Below, piece after piece: positions 36,801-44,701 of a DNA stretch of 64,000 bases. Origin of the DNA: Verrucomicrobiales bacterium. GTDB lineage: Bacteria; Verrucomicrobiota; Verrucomicrobiia; Verrucomicrobiales; DEV007. Every line of letters starts with the position of its first letter. Within the stretch, counting starts at the first letter, position 1. Made by a program: the position numbers and the translations under genes. The DNA lies in assembly GCA_029213195.1 (NCBI GenBank), contig JARGNI010000003.1, positions 124,001 to 188,000 of the forward strand, in the 5' to 3' direction. The notes under the pieces were generated by a model. That model saw only the letters and a program-made list of their open reading frames with translations. It ran no database searches and was not told where the DNA came from.

Positions 36801-37118
36801 GCAAGCCTGCCGGTCTACCAAACCCTGCCGGTCGATGCCCGTGGCGCCTTGAAAGGCACGGACGACCCCAATCTGGATGGGGAGGTCAAGGATGCCTTCG
36901 ACTTGATCGACCGATTGGCAGAGTCGGATAAAGTTCGCCAATCCATCATTCGGCATGCTTTCCGCTATTTCCTGGGGCGCAATGAAACCCTATCGGATTC
37001 CAGGACCTTGATCGATGCCGAGAAAGCTTACCTCGAAAGCCATGGCAGCTTCGATGCCGTCATCGTATCCCTGCTGACTTCCGACTCTTTTATCTACCGT
37101 AAACCCATAGAAAACTGA
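33897..37118 (+). CDS. Secreted PSCyt1/DUF1592 haem-binding protein
   Basis: 1073 residues from the ATG at 33897, which begins the signal region (FCFAFFAAVCSIFLPLGAVA). A planctomycete-type cytochrome c module follows with haem motif CVSCHG and the distal methionine in KDMPPED. Later come a DUF1592-like segment (ASYALAYALTDSSPDEELA), a DUF1588-like segment with a second CxxCH in CWRCHEKMDPLGFPFEMYDD, and a C-terminal DUF1585-like segment (FRYFLGRNETLSDSRT). These proteins are abundant in PVC bacteria and probably act as periplasmic electron-transfer enzymes. The partner DUF1552 gene starts one base after the stop. Confidence 0.9.
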   Translation: MHAASSRRQVFCFAFFAAVCSIFLPLGAVAKPASANVDLDPTVLRDQALTILETHCVSCHGPDKEKGKIRLDALETIDPVDLQKLYAEVQEAVHFKDMPPEDAEQQPNDTEREILLQWLDSQLTGDAAKALAEKLLRFEYGNVVDHEALFSGDHADLPASTPDRRWIISEYIFNEKVNRLLDYHPSRTIYGSSHPVEGDSGIHWSPKTEHGNKFRRTIANPFLLPESVGVRYSVHQRVTAGHLLTMVGNAKRIAGHMTSEATMKSQYPAMYALMEDELEHRETMRSRKDFLSTDQYMDRLLQEIYGDKNEALLPKLVRVEIPFPGIRKRKFPGEKTYRIQNPEFLNRLDKQDTDAIFRSIVTYKSAPYEVTENTAKEIRDEKGSPWAPYLDDQRAEYEKIILQAEDDWVRHGISNYRIENRITLMKVFWDHWDMDVIYREAQKHGPAPAYKPLGDAEMEVIVATIQKHREEGDSYGTIIEKCLSDWDASFEQKRESAVGVDEARIDALIDEVYARIFERPPSESESAENRELLKLFLGRLERQQAIAKLIESLILNTEFAYRHEFGAGTGDEYGRRMMSPRDASYALAYALTDSSPDEELAKAAREGRLDTREDYEREVRRMLKRRDRWTIIDEAVQAANLNPSVTNQPIRKLRFFREFFGYPKALKVFKDDSRFGAGRHEQAVSRLIEEADMLVEHILEEDKRVFEELLTTEKFYIFHNGDNTSMTAASDALKSIYDHFKDKDWQEWKPEDVATHEAFLREHWEFQREKEGDHPAILKKLQRMMAGLELHFGEVQSGALPYMKNGMGFWHGGPVLGRSGQQMRGEQVTTYWNLDWRTWDYPAQQPAKIPNRKGILTHPAWLIAHSQNLETDPIHRGKWVREKLLAGTIPDVPITVDAVIPPDKNKTLRQRMEDRTGAEYCWRCHEKMDPLGFPFEMYDDFGRFRTEENLEDPENLLQPADKNNLIFGASLPVYQTLPVDARGALKGTDDPNLDGEVKDAFDLIDRLAESDKVRQSIIRHAFRYFLGRNETLSDSRTLIDAEKAYLESHGSFDAVIVSLLTSDSFIYRKPIEN

Positions 37119-37119
37119 C

Positions 37120-38514
37120 ATGGCTCTGAACCGACGCGAATTTTTCAAGAAGACGGCTCTTGGCACCACTGGCCTTGCGCTGACTCCTTCCTTCACCCAC
37201 CTCCTCGGAGCTCCAGTTGACGGCACGGCGACAACTCCCCATCGGTTCGTCTTCCTCCGCAAATCGAATGGCAACCTGCCCAAGCAATTCAGCCTCCCGT
37301 CGTTCTCGTCCGAGGAGCTGAAAAAGCACGAGGAAAAAGAAGCCTTCGAGGTGGCGCTCGACAGGCATGAATTGCCCGACTGGCTCAAGGGACTCGAGAA
37401 TCACAAGGAGAATATGACCTTGCTGCACGGCATCTCGATGTCGGTCAGCGGCGGCGGGCATTACTCCTACTCGGGCTGCATGGGCGCTTACAAGGCGGGA
37501 CGCGATATCCTCAGCAACATCAAGTGGGCGACCGTGGACTTCGAACTCGCAAAACTGTTTCCTTCTCCCTTCGGGCACGTGGAAATGTCGCTGGCTGTGC
37601 CTCACGGGCGAGATCACCGGACAGGGATCGTATCCGGATACTCCGCTCCTGCTCCCCAGCAGCGGAACTACTGCTATGCGGATCCCATGACGGCCTACAA
37701 TGAACTGTTCAAGTCCGTTACCAACACCGAAGAAGTCGCAGCCGACAACGCCCTCCTCGACTATCTGCGTGGCCAGGAAACCCGTCGACTCCATGGCCTG
37801 GGCGGCGACGAACGCCTGAAGATCAGTGACCAGGTGGACTCCCTGGAGTCGATTCGGGATCGGAATTCCAAGGTCGCGGAGCTGGGCGATGTGATCAAGC
37901 AACACCTGCCCGAGATCGACCCGATCCACGCCAACGGAGGACCCGACGCGACACTGCCGCAAAAGCAGGCTGCCTTCACCGACATCATCGTCGCTGCGCT
38001 GGCCTCCGGCCTGACAAACGTGGTCACCTACACCATCGACGATCTGGGTACGGACATCAGCTCTCTTCCGGAGAACAATGAAAAAACAAGCATCCACGCA
38101 GTCGGCCACGGACAAGGCGGGCGATCGGATGTCATGCGTGATGCGATCAAGACTCACCACATGAAACAGGTGGAGACTCTTGTCACCAAGCTCAAGGCAG
38201 TCCCCGAAGGCACCGGAACGATGTTCGACAATACCACCATTATCTACATGCCAGAGACCGGTGCGGGACACCACAACCCGGACACCGAAGCCCCCATGGT
38301 CTTGATGACCGGGAAGAATTCAAAACTCGATCTTGCCGGACGATATATCCGACTTCCCTTTCACGGAACAGTAGGTCACCAGACATTGAGCAACTGGTAT
38401 ACGACTTTGCTGAATGCCTATGGAAACCCCATCGAACACTACGGCGACCTGGACCTCACGATGCAGCGCCGGCGCCTGAAACAGACCGGAGCGATCGAGC
38501 GTTTTCTGATCTAA
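37120..38514 (+). CDS. Tat-exported DUF1552 protein
   Basis: 464 residues with a twin-arginine leader (NRREFFKKTALGTTGLAL). The rest matches the DUF1552 pattern: PHRFVFLRKSNGN, LLHGISMSVSGGGHYSYSGCM, and a late block with YMPETGAGHHNPDTEAPM. The fold is related to alkaline phosphatase/sulfatase-like DUF1501 proteins. It is co-transcribed with the preceding DUF1592 cytochrome, the standard arrangement in planctomycetes and verrucomicrobia. The reaction is not known. Tat export suggests a cofactor or early folding. Confidence 0.9.
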   Translation: MALNRREFFKKTALGTTGLALTPSFTHLLGAPVDGTATTPHRFVFLRKSNGNLPKQFSLPSFSSEELKKHEEKEAFEVALDRHELPDWLKGLENHKENMTLLHGISMSVSGGGHYSYSGCMGAYKAGRDILSNIKWATVDFELAKLFPSPFGHVEMSLAVPHGRDHRTGIVSGYSAPAPQQRNYCYADPMTAYNELFKSVTNTEEVAADNALLDYLRGQETRRLHGLGGDERLKISDQVDSLESIRDRNSKVAELGDVIKQHLPEIDPIHANGGPDATLPQKQAAFTDIIVAALASGLTNVVTYTIDDLGTDISSLPENNEKTSIHAVGHGQGGRSDVMRDAIKTHHMKQVETLVTKLKAVPEGTGTMFDNTTIIYMPETGAGHHNPDTEAPMVLMTGKNSKLDLAGRYIRLPFHGTVGHQTLSNWYTTLLNAYGNPIEHYGDLDLTMQRRRLKQTGAIERFLI

Positions 38515-39031
38515 AACGCCGCTGAGTCAGCTACCGATTCCATTTCTCGGCTGGCCGGAAGTGTTTCGGACGGAAGCGAATACGATGTGTCCCCGAAAGG
38601 GTGAGCGGGCTTGGAGTCACCCGTTAGACCGCTTCTCAAGAGTCTTTTCGCAAATCAAAGTTTTTTGGGGAAGGATGCTAGCTCGCTTCGCTCGATTCAC
38701 GAAAATACTTTCGAGAAACGGTCTGCCGGATCAATAGCGCAGAGATTGCCGAGCTACTGAAAAATCTCACCGCCACGACCTCGATTCAAGACTTCGCGAA
38801 CCGAAAAGGGCAATGGCTGAACTCGGCCGTGGAGGAAAGTGGCGAACCACCCAGAGTGGATATTCCAACTTCAGAACCCGCATCTAGGATTCCGAACCAC
38901 ATCCGGCCTCACGCCGATTGGTGGAGCGGATTCGAAAGAATCCGCTCCGAAGGCTCGTATCCGGATCGATGAATAGGATGTTCGCCCCCGCACCCTATCA
39001 ATCCTCCAATTCCTGAACGTTCCGCCCTGCC
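38515..39031. other. Intergenic region with a gene-like remnant and a GAAA hairpin
   Basis: No complete gene is visible in these 517 bases. An open frame at 38682-38972 without a usable start reads like protein near its end (AEIAELLKNLTATTS, then PNHIRPHADWWSGFERIRSE) and may be the remains of a gene. Within it lies a perfect 11-bp stem with a GAAA loop. Confidence 0.5.
38923..38948. repeat. Perfect 11-bp inverted repeat with GAAA loop
   Basis: Arms ggagcggattc and gaatccgctcc enclose gaaa, a GNRA-type tetraloop that makes a very stable RNA hairpin. There is no T-tract behind it, so it is not a typical terminator. It sits 84 bases before the lipoprotein gene at 39032. Confidence 0.8.
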
Positions 39032-39679
39032 ATGAAACTCCTTTTGTTCAGATTGCCTCTGCTTGTGTTTTTCGCAACATGTCAGGCGTGCACGACGACA
39101 CCGGAGCCCTCGACCACGGTGAACCACGAAACGGTGAGAAAGCCGAATCCGGAACCTGACGATCACGGTCGCATCATCGCCTGCGGATGGTGGTGTGGAG
39201 CTCCTCCCATCCGCGTCTCCGCATCAACGACCTTGAAAGATGAGACCTTCCCCCACGCGTTTTCGCCAGATTACCTACTCGACGCCAAGAAGGAAACCGT
39301 GTGGGTGGAGGGAGTGAACGGTCACGGAATTGGGGAGCGAATCACTTTCTCTTTTGATATGACAGATCGTAAACCTCAAGACACGGATTTGGGAATCAAC
39401 AGCGTATCGATCATCAATGGATACCCAGAGACCGACGAACTATGGCAGGCGAACTCTCGGGTGAAACGTTTGCACGTCTACTATGACAACGTGTTGGTGG
39501 AATCGATCGAGCTTGCCGACATCCCGACTTATCAGCAATTCGATCTTCCACGCTATGTTTTCACCACAGGAGAAATTCATGAAGTCTCTTTCGAGATTGC
39601 CGAAGTCTATCCCGGATCCCGTTTCGAGGACACGGTTCTAGCCGATGTCCTGTTCAACGGATTTGGCGTGACGCATTGA
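39032..39679 (+). CDS. Lipoprotein with NADase-type glycan-binding/discoidin-like domain
   Basis: 215 residues with a signal and probable lipobox (FFATCQAC). The mature region reads as a galactose-binding-like beta-sandwich: LDAKKETVWVEGVNGHGIGE, INSVSIINGYPETDELWQAN, SRVKRLHVYYD and FEIAEVYPGSRFEDT. This is the pattern of the small glycan-binding domain found beside bacterial NADases and in stand-alone lipoproteins. A catalytic domain is absent, so it is likely a surface binding protein. The neighbours give no further clue. Confidence 0.72.
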   Translation: MKLLLFRLPLLVFFATCQACTTTPEPSTTVNHETVRKPNPEPDDHGRIIACGWWCGAPPIRVSASTTLKDETFPHAFSPDYLLDAKKETVWVEGVNGHGIGERITFSFDMTDRKPQDTDLGINSVSIINGYPETDELWQANSRVKRLHVYYDNVLVESIELADIPTYQQFDLPRYVFTTGEIHEVSFEIAEVYPGSRFEDTVLADVLFNGFGVTH

Positions 39680-40074
39680 CCCGTGGTCAGAGAACATCAG
39701 CGAATGGGCTCGCCATGCGCACCGACCCTACCTCTCGCTTGGACGGGATAGCTCTCGCCATGAGATTTCCAGAACGATTGATTCGCTGACTTTTTGCTTC
39801 TACGATGAGGTGACAGCCGAGGGGCTGCGGAAGCCTCCCCGTTCAGAGAAACCGGGAGAGGACAGGGCAACGCAACCTTACCCAAGAAGTCCCAGCCTTG
39901 GCACCCGAATGAAAACCCCAAACACTCAAACACAATACCGAAGCCCACCGCCGGCAGCAGGACCCCGACTGAAACTCGGTCGAGGTTGACATGGCGGGAC
40001 GACCTCGGCATCCTGACCAGAAACCAACCGGGATTTCGTTCCCAATTCGCCCCCGCGAACCCCATCTGCAGAAT
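39680..40074. other. Intergenic region, nothing recognised
   Basis: 395 bases with no plausible gene or RNA. A ttgaca at 39984-39989 could be a -35 element for the next gene, but no matching -10 is clear. Confidence 0.5.
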
Positions 40075-40533
40075 ATGACTGACGAATCCCCACAGACCAG
40101 GAAGCGGCTCATCTCGGGAGTCGGTATGATTCTCGGTCTGATCGCACTCGCTACAGCCTTCCTTTCTCCCACCATCGCCGAGGCGATCGATCCCCCGGCA
40201 CCACCGATTGAAGAGGTAACCGTCGATCTCGCCACTCGCTTGATCGATGCCGCCAAGGCCAAGGCGGCTGGCAAAGAGTATGAGGCGGCGGTTGCGTCAC
40301 CGAAGTTGCCCTCTCAATTTCTCTACCCGCTTGTGATCGGACTCGGAATGATTGCTGCCGCGTTCGGGATCGCGGCACTGATCCGCTCGGAAGATCGCAC
40401 GATGGCGGGCGGCGCCATTGCACTCGGGATCGGGGCAGCTGTCATCCAGTGGTCGATGATGATCGTTGGCGCAATCCTCCTCGTGCTCCTCGTCATCGCC
40501 GTTATCGGGTTTCTCACGGGCGGCGGGATTTGA
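40075..40533 (+). CDS. Small membrane protein, unknown
   Basis: 152 residues from the ATG at 40075; the open frame extends back to 39991 but the added residues are not protein-like. It has one helix at the N-terminus (GMILGLIALATAFLSPTIAE), a short soluble segment, and then two long hydrophobic stretches (FLYPLVIGLGMIAAAFGIAA and WSMMIVGAILLVLLVIAVIG). No family is recognised. Confidence 0.6.
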   Translation: MTDESPQTRKRLISGVGMILGLIALATAFLSPTIAEAIDPPAPPIEEVTVDLATRLIDAAKAKAAGKEYEAAVASPKLPSQFLYPLVIGLGMIAAAFGIAALIRSEDRTMAGGAIALGIGAAVIQWSMMIVGAILLVLLVIAVIGFLTGGGI

Positions 40534-40686
40534 GAGCCACGAGCCGGGCGGCCAGCCGCAAGAGAACTAACGACTCGGCTCCCAGGAGAGCCGATTGACT
40601 TTCGGATCGGGCGTCTCTAGCCTCGGGTCTGGACCGCATACGCATCCGTAGAGAACGCGCGCCTCTTCACTCTCGATCCCAGCAAA

Positions 40687-41187
40687 ATGACAGACCCAAC
40701 CGAAATTCATCGGACCAGCTTGAGAACTGCGCTGGACCGCGCTGACCGAAGGGTTTTCTTTTCCGTGATAATCCTGGCGCTAGGATTGCTCGCGGGCCTG
40801 GCTTCTTCCGGACCGAGTGGAATTTCCCTTCCCGCCGGATTTCGGGTCGCCTCACCCGAGGTGCTTTTCTGGGGCATCCTGTTCCTTCACCTGGGCAATG
40901 GGATCCGCTATTGCTTCTACTTGAAAAGAGCCTCCAACATCGCGAGTTGCTTACCCAGCGAGATCCGGAAAGATGTCCTCTCTCACCCTTCGCCAGCAAC
41001 CTCGCACCTGGGAAACGCTGCGGGGCACATGCTTCTCCTGACCGTCCTGTCATTTCCGATCGCAAGAGACGCCCTTCTCGCACCCGGGTTCTTCCAGTTC
41101 GGAGTCGCTCTCTTGTTGAGTTCTCCGTTTCTGATCGGTCCGATGAGGGTTCGGAAAGATCTCCAGTTCGTCAAACCAGGAACGTGA
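40687..41187 (+). CDS. Small membrane protein, unknown
   Basis: 166 residues with about four hydrophobic segments (VFFSVIILALGLLAGLASSG, VLFWGILFLHLGNGIRYCFY, HMLLLTVLSFPIARDA, FFQFGVALLLSSPFLIGPM). No family is recognised. It starts 153 bases after the previous small membrane protein on the same strand; co-transcription is possible. Confidence 0.55.
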   Translation: MTDPTEIHRTSLRTALDRADRRVFFSVIILALGLLAGLASSGPSGISLPAGFRVASPEVLFWGILFLHLGNGIRYCFYLKRASNIASCLPSEIRKDVLSHPSPATSHLGNAAGHMLLLTVLSFPIARDALLAPGFFQFGVALLLSSPFLIGPMRVRKDLQFVKPGT

Positions 41188-41274
41188 TCAGGAGAGCGGC
41201 GGTAATTGATCGCCATACTGCAGAGATTGCAGACTTGAACCGGCTCGCCATTCCGTGGAATCTTGAAACCTTCC

Positions 41275-42483
41275 ATGATTCTCCGAACTTTCCTGCTCGC
41301 CACTCTTCTTTCCAGCTTCTCGTTCTTCGGGAGATCCGCCGACTGGCCTCAGTGGCTGGGCCCCGGGACGGACGGAGTGAGCGCGGAAGATTTACCAGTG
41401 GAAATCGACCTCTCAGACGTCACCTGGACAGCTGACCTCGGGATCGGATTCTCCTCCTTTTCCGTAGCCGAGGGTCGTGTCTTCTCCATGGGGCACTCCG
41501 AAGGAAAGGAAACCGTCTGGTGTCTCGATGAAAAAGATGGGAGCTTGATCTGGAGTGATTCGTATCCGGCGGACTTGATGCCCAACCTTCACGAAGGTGG
41601 TCCAGGAGCGACCCCGACAGTGGATGGCGATCGCGTCTACACGATGAGCAAAGACGGTCAACTCCGGGTCTACGAGACCAGCACCGGGAAGATTCTCTGG
41701 ACCAAGGACATGATGGCTTTGTCAGGAATGAGGCGAATTCCCGAATGGGGATTTACCGGCTCTCCCCTGATCCTCGATGACCAGGTTCTCATCGAGGCCG
41801 GTGCCACCTTCTCCTTCGATAAAGAAACAGGAGAAGAAAAGTGGCGGAGCGAAGAGTATCGTCCGGCTTATGGAACTCCCCAGATTTTTGAAGTGGAAGG
41901 CCAGCAGCGAATTGCCACCCTCAAGACCGACGGTCTGGTCATCCTCGATCCTTCAGACGGGACAACCCTTGGATTCTCGATGTGGCGGACCAGCTTTCAA
42001 ACGAATTCCACCACCCCGCTCGCGGTAGGCAACGGACGTCTTTTCATCTCCACGGGATACGACCAGGGGTGTGCGCTGTTTCAATTCTCAAACGGGAAAC
42101 TGAACAAGATCTATGAGAACAAGAACATGTGCAATCACATGGGAAATTCCGTCCTGATCGACGGGCACCTCTATGGGTTCGACGGCACGGCCCATCGAGG
42201 TCGACCGGTGGAGTTCACCTGTCTCGACCTGGAAACCGGGGAGAAAAAATGGCATTTCGAGGACTATCGCTACGGCAGCATCATGGCCGCGGGGAGGGAC
42301 TTGATCGTCCTGACGGAAACCGGCGAACTGCTGATCGGGGTTGCTTCAACCGAAGGTTTTCGCCCCCGAGTGCGTCACCAGATTCTCCAAGGCCGCTGCT
42401 GGACCCCTCCCGTGCTCGCCAACGGCGTCGTCTACGCGCGAAATGCCGCGGGCAAAATGGTCGCGATCCGGGTAAAGGGGTGA
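41275..42483 (+). CDS. Secreted PQQ-type beta-propeller protein
   Basis: 402 residues from the ATG at 41275, which begins a signal peptide (MILRTFLLATLLSSFSFFG). DWPQWLGPGTDGVSAE is the characteristic first strand of this PVC-rich group. Propeller blades follow with GKILWTKD, GEEKWRSEEYR and GEKKWHFEDY-type motifs. Such proteins resemble BamB or quinoprotein propellers but lack dehydrogenase catalytic features, and no cofactor can be assigned. A second gene of the same type lies at 52210-53472. Confidence 0.85.
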   Translation: MILRTFLLATLLSSFSFFGRSADWPQWLGPGTDGVSAEDLPVEIDLSDVTWTADLGIGFSSFSVAEGRVFSMGHSEGKETVWCLDEKDGSLIWSDSYPADLMPNLHEGGPGATPTVDGDRVYTMSKDGQLRVYETSTGKILWTKDMMALSGMRRIPEWGFTGSPLILDDQVLIEAGATFSFDKETGEEKWRSEEYRPAYGTPQIFEVEGQQRIATLKTDGLVILDPSDGTTLGFSMWRTSFQTNSTTPLAVGNGRLFISTGYDQGCALFQFSNGKLNKIYENKNMCNHMGNSVLIDGHLYGFDGTAHRGRPVEFTCLDLETGEKKWHFEDYRYGSIMAAGRDLIVLTETGELLIGVASTEGFRPRVRHQILQGRCWTPPVLANGVVYARNAAGKMVAIRVKG

Positions 42484-42586
42484 TGCGTGACCAAGGGAGC
42501 GACCTGTCTCTCGCTCCTGAACGATACCGTTTGCGCCGTCCCTTCCTGGCGGCTAAATTCCAGCTTCTCCTCCCCTCCATTCTGAT

Positions 42587-43360
42587 TTGAAGATTCACCC
42601 CACCGCTTTCGTCGATCCCGCAGCTGAGATTGGCGAAGATGCTCAAATCGGATGTTTTGCGGTGGTGGAAGCGGGTGCGAAGATTGGCGATCGCTGCACC
42701 CTCGAAGGTCATGCCCAGGTGCTCTCGCACGCCGAAATTGGCGACGACTGCCTCGTCGGAGGCAACTCCATCATTGGCGGTGCTCCCCAGGATCTGGGCT
42801 TCGACAGTCGAGTCCCCAGCAAAGTTCGCATCGGCCCAGGAAACACATTTCGGGAGAACGTCACGATTCACCGAAGCACCACGGAGAACGGCGTTACGGA
42901 AATCGGATCGAACAACTACTTCATGGTCGGAACCCACGTAGGGCATGACTGCGTCATTGGAGAGCGCAACATCCTCGCCAATCAATGTATGCTGGGAGGT
43001 CACGTCGTCCTCGGTGATGGAGCCTTCCTCGGAGGCGGTGCCGGATTGCACCAGTTTGTACGGATCGGCAGTCTTTGCATGATCAAGGGAAACGCCAGCA
43101 TCAGCCAGGATGTGCCGCCCTATGTGATCATTTCCGACTCGAACCGAGTCCGGGGGCTGAACGTCATTGGGATGCGTCGTGCCGGCATGAATGCCGCCAC
43201 CCGGAAGAATGTGAAGGAAGCCTTTCACCAGATGTTTCTCAACGAGCGAAACCTCCAGGAAGCGCTCGATGATACCCTGCCTCACGAGTGGGAACCGGAG
43301 GCTCAGGCCTTCATTGACTTCTTCCGGGGCGAGACAACTCGGGGTGTCTGTCGCCCTTGA
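42587..43360 (+). CDS. lpxA: Acyl-ACP--UDP-N-acetylglucosamine O-acyltransferase
   Basis: 257 residues starting at TTG (42587), which gives the family start KIHPTAFVDPAAEIGE. It shows left-handed beta-helix hexapeptides, the catalytic histidine in MVGTHVGHDCVIG, and the C-terminal helical block NVIGMRRAGMNA. It acylates UDP-GlcNAc as the first step of lipid A synthesis, so the host makes LPS. No other lpx gene is adjacent, unlike the lpxD-fabZ-lpxA cluster of proteobacteria. It is convergent with the following methyltransferase gene. Confidence 0.95.
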   Translation: MKIHPTAFVDPAAEIGEDAQIGCFAVVEAGAKIGDRCTLEGHAQVLSHAEIGDDCLVGGNSIIGGAPQDLGFDSRVPSKVRIGPGNTFRENVTIHRSTTENGVTEIGSNNYFMVGTHVGHDCVIGERNILANQCMLGGHVVLGDGAFLGGGAGLHQFVRIGSLCMIKGNASISQDVPPYVIISDSNRVRGLNVIGMRRAGMNAATRKNVKEAFHQMFLNERNLQEALDDTLPHEWEPEAQAFIDFFRGETTRGVCRP

Positions 43361-43398
43361 TCTGCAGGCAGAAAACACTTTCAGTTTCTCGCCAGCGC

Positions 43399-44619
43399 TC
43401 ACTTCCTCTCCAGCGTCACGACACACTCGAGATGCCTCGTCTGGGGAAAGAGGTCGAAAGGCTGAATGCGTGTGATCTCGTAGGTGTCCTTGAGTTGTTC
43501 GAGATCGCGAATCTGGGTCGCCGGATTGCAGCTGACATAGACAACCCGCTTCGGCCCGAACTCGATCAACTGGTTCAAAAACTCGAGACTGCTCCCCTTT
43601 CTCGGAGGATCGATGACCACGGCAGTACGACTCGGATTGTAGGCAACCTCTGCGAAGATGTGAGCGGCATCGCCCTGGATGAACGTGCAATTCTCAATGT
43701 CGTTCTGCTTCGCATTGCGCTTTGCCCAGTCGATCGATGATTCGCTGATCTCGATTCCGACGGCTTCCGAAAAATGTCTTGCCGAGGTCAGGCAGAACAG
43801 TCCCGCGCCACAGTAGGCATCGACGAGGAACTCTACGCCGCCATCACCGAGCGCTTCCTTGCGGACATGATCCGCAAAGGCGGGAAGAATGTGGGGATTG
43901 TTCTGGAAGAACTCGCCGGCATGGAAGGAGAAGCGCAAATCTCCCACCATTTGCTCGCACATTTCCGTGGGATCCGTCGCGACGTAGCCATCGAGAGAGT
44001 CCCGCAGGAGGAGCGTTGCCCCTTTCTTGTAGAAGGACGCTTTCTCCGTAACCGAAGCCCTCACCGAGGGAAGACGCTCGTTGATCGTTTCCGACGCGAT
44101 CGGGCAATGCGGCACATCGAGAAGCTGCTGCCGACGACCGAAGAGAAGAAACCCAATCGGTCCCATCTCCCCATCCCGAGGCTTCTGGAAGTGAGGTGTG
44201 ATCTTCGATCGATACCCATAAACCTCGGGGGAAGGATGCACGGGATCGACCGGGAACTCGATTCCCGCCATTCGCTGAAGCAGTTCGGCGACCTGCTGCT
44301 GCTTCCACTCGAGTTGTTTCTCGTAGGAAAGATTCTGGTATTGGCATCCGCCACATTCCCCGAAGAGCGAACAACGAGGTTCGACTCGATGAGGACTCGG
44401 TTCGATGACTTCGATCAGGTCCGCCTCGGAATAGTTGGCCGAGTTCCGAAAAACACGGGCCTTCACGGTCTCCCCGGGGAGGGCAAACATGACAAAAACG
44501 ACCCATTCATTGACGCGGGCCACTCCCTGTCCAAGGTTGGTGAGGGACTCGATTTCGACCACGAGCTCTTCGTGGTAGGCGAAGGGGTCATCGTTGAATT
44601 TTTTCGGTTTTCGCGACAT
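43399..44619 (-). CDS. RlmD/TrmA-type uracil-5 RNA methyltransferase
   Basis: 406 residues from the ATG at 44619 (MSRKPKKFNDD). A TRAM domain opens the protein (LVVEIESLTNLGQGVAR), then an iron-sulfur cysteine set (CSLFGECGGCQYQ), the SAM-binding VDAYCGAGLFCL, and the catalytic loop VVYVSCNPATQIRD. It methylates U to m5U in 23S rRNA or tRNA; the exact base cannot be told from sequence alone. It is divergent from glgB by 82 bases. Confidence 0.92.
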   Translation of the reverse strand: MSRKPKKFNDDPFAYHEELVVEIESLTNLGQGVARVNEWVVFVMFALPGETVKARVFRNSANYSEADLIEVIEPSPHRVEPRCSLFGECGGCQYQNLSYEKQLEWKQQQVAELLQRMAGIEFPVDPVHPSPEVYGYRSKITPHFQKPRDGEMGPIGFLLFGRRQQLLDVPHCPIASETINERLPSVRASVTEKASFYKKGATLLLRDSLDGYVATDPTEMCEQMVGDLRFSFHAGEFFQNNPHILPAFADHVRKEALGDGGVEFLVDAYCGAGLFCLTSARHFSEAVGIEISESSIDWAKRNAKQNDIENCTFIQGDAAHIFAEVAYNPSRTAVVIDPPRKGSSLEFLNQLIEFGPKRVVYVSCNPATQIRDLEQLKDTYEITRIQPFDLFPQTRHLECVVTLERK

Positions 44620-44701
44620 GGCATTGAAGATGCTAAGCACTCTACGCAATCTTTGAAGACCTGCTTTAGAAATTTGAAACCGAGTCTACACTGCCTCCGT
44701 G

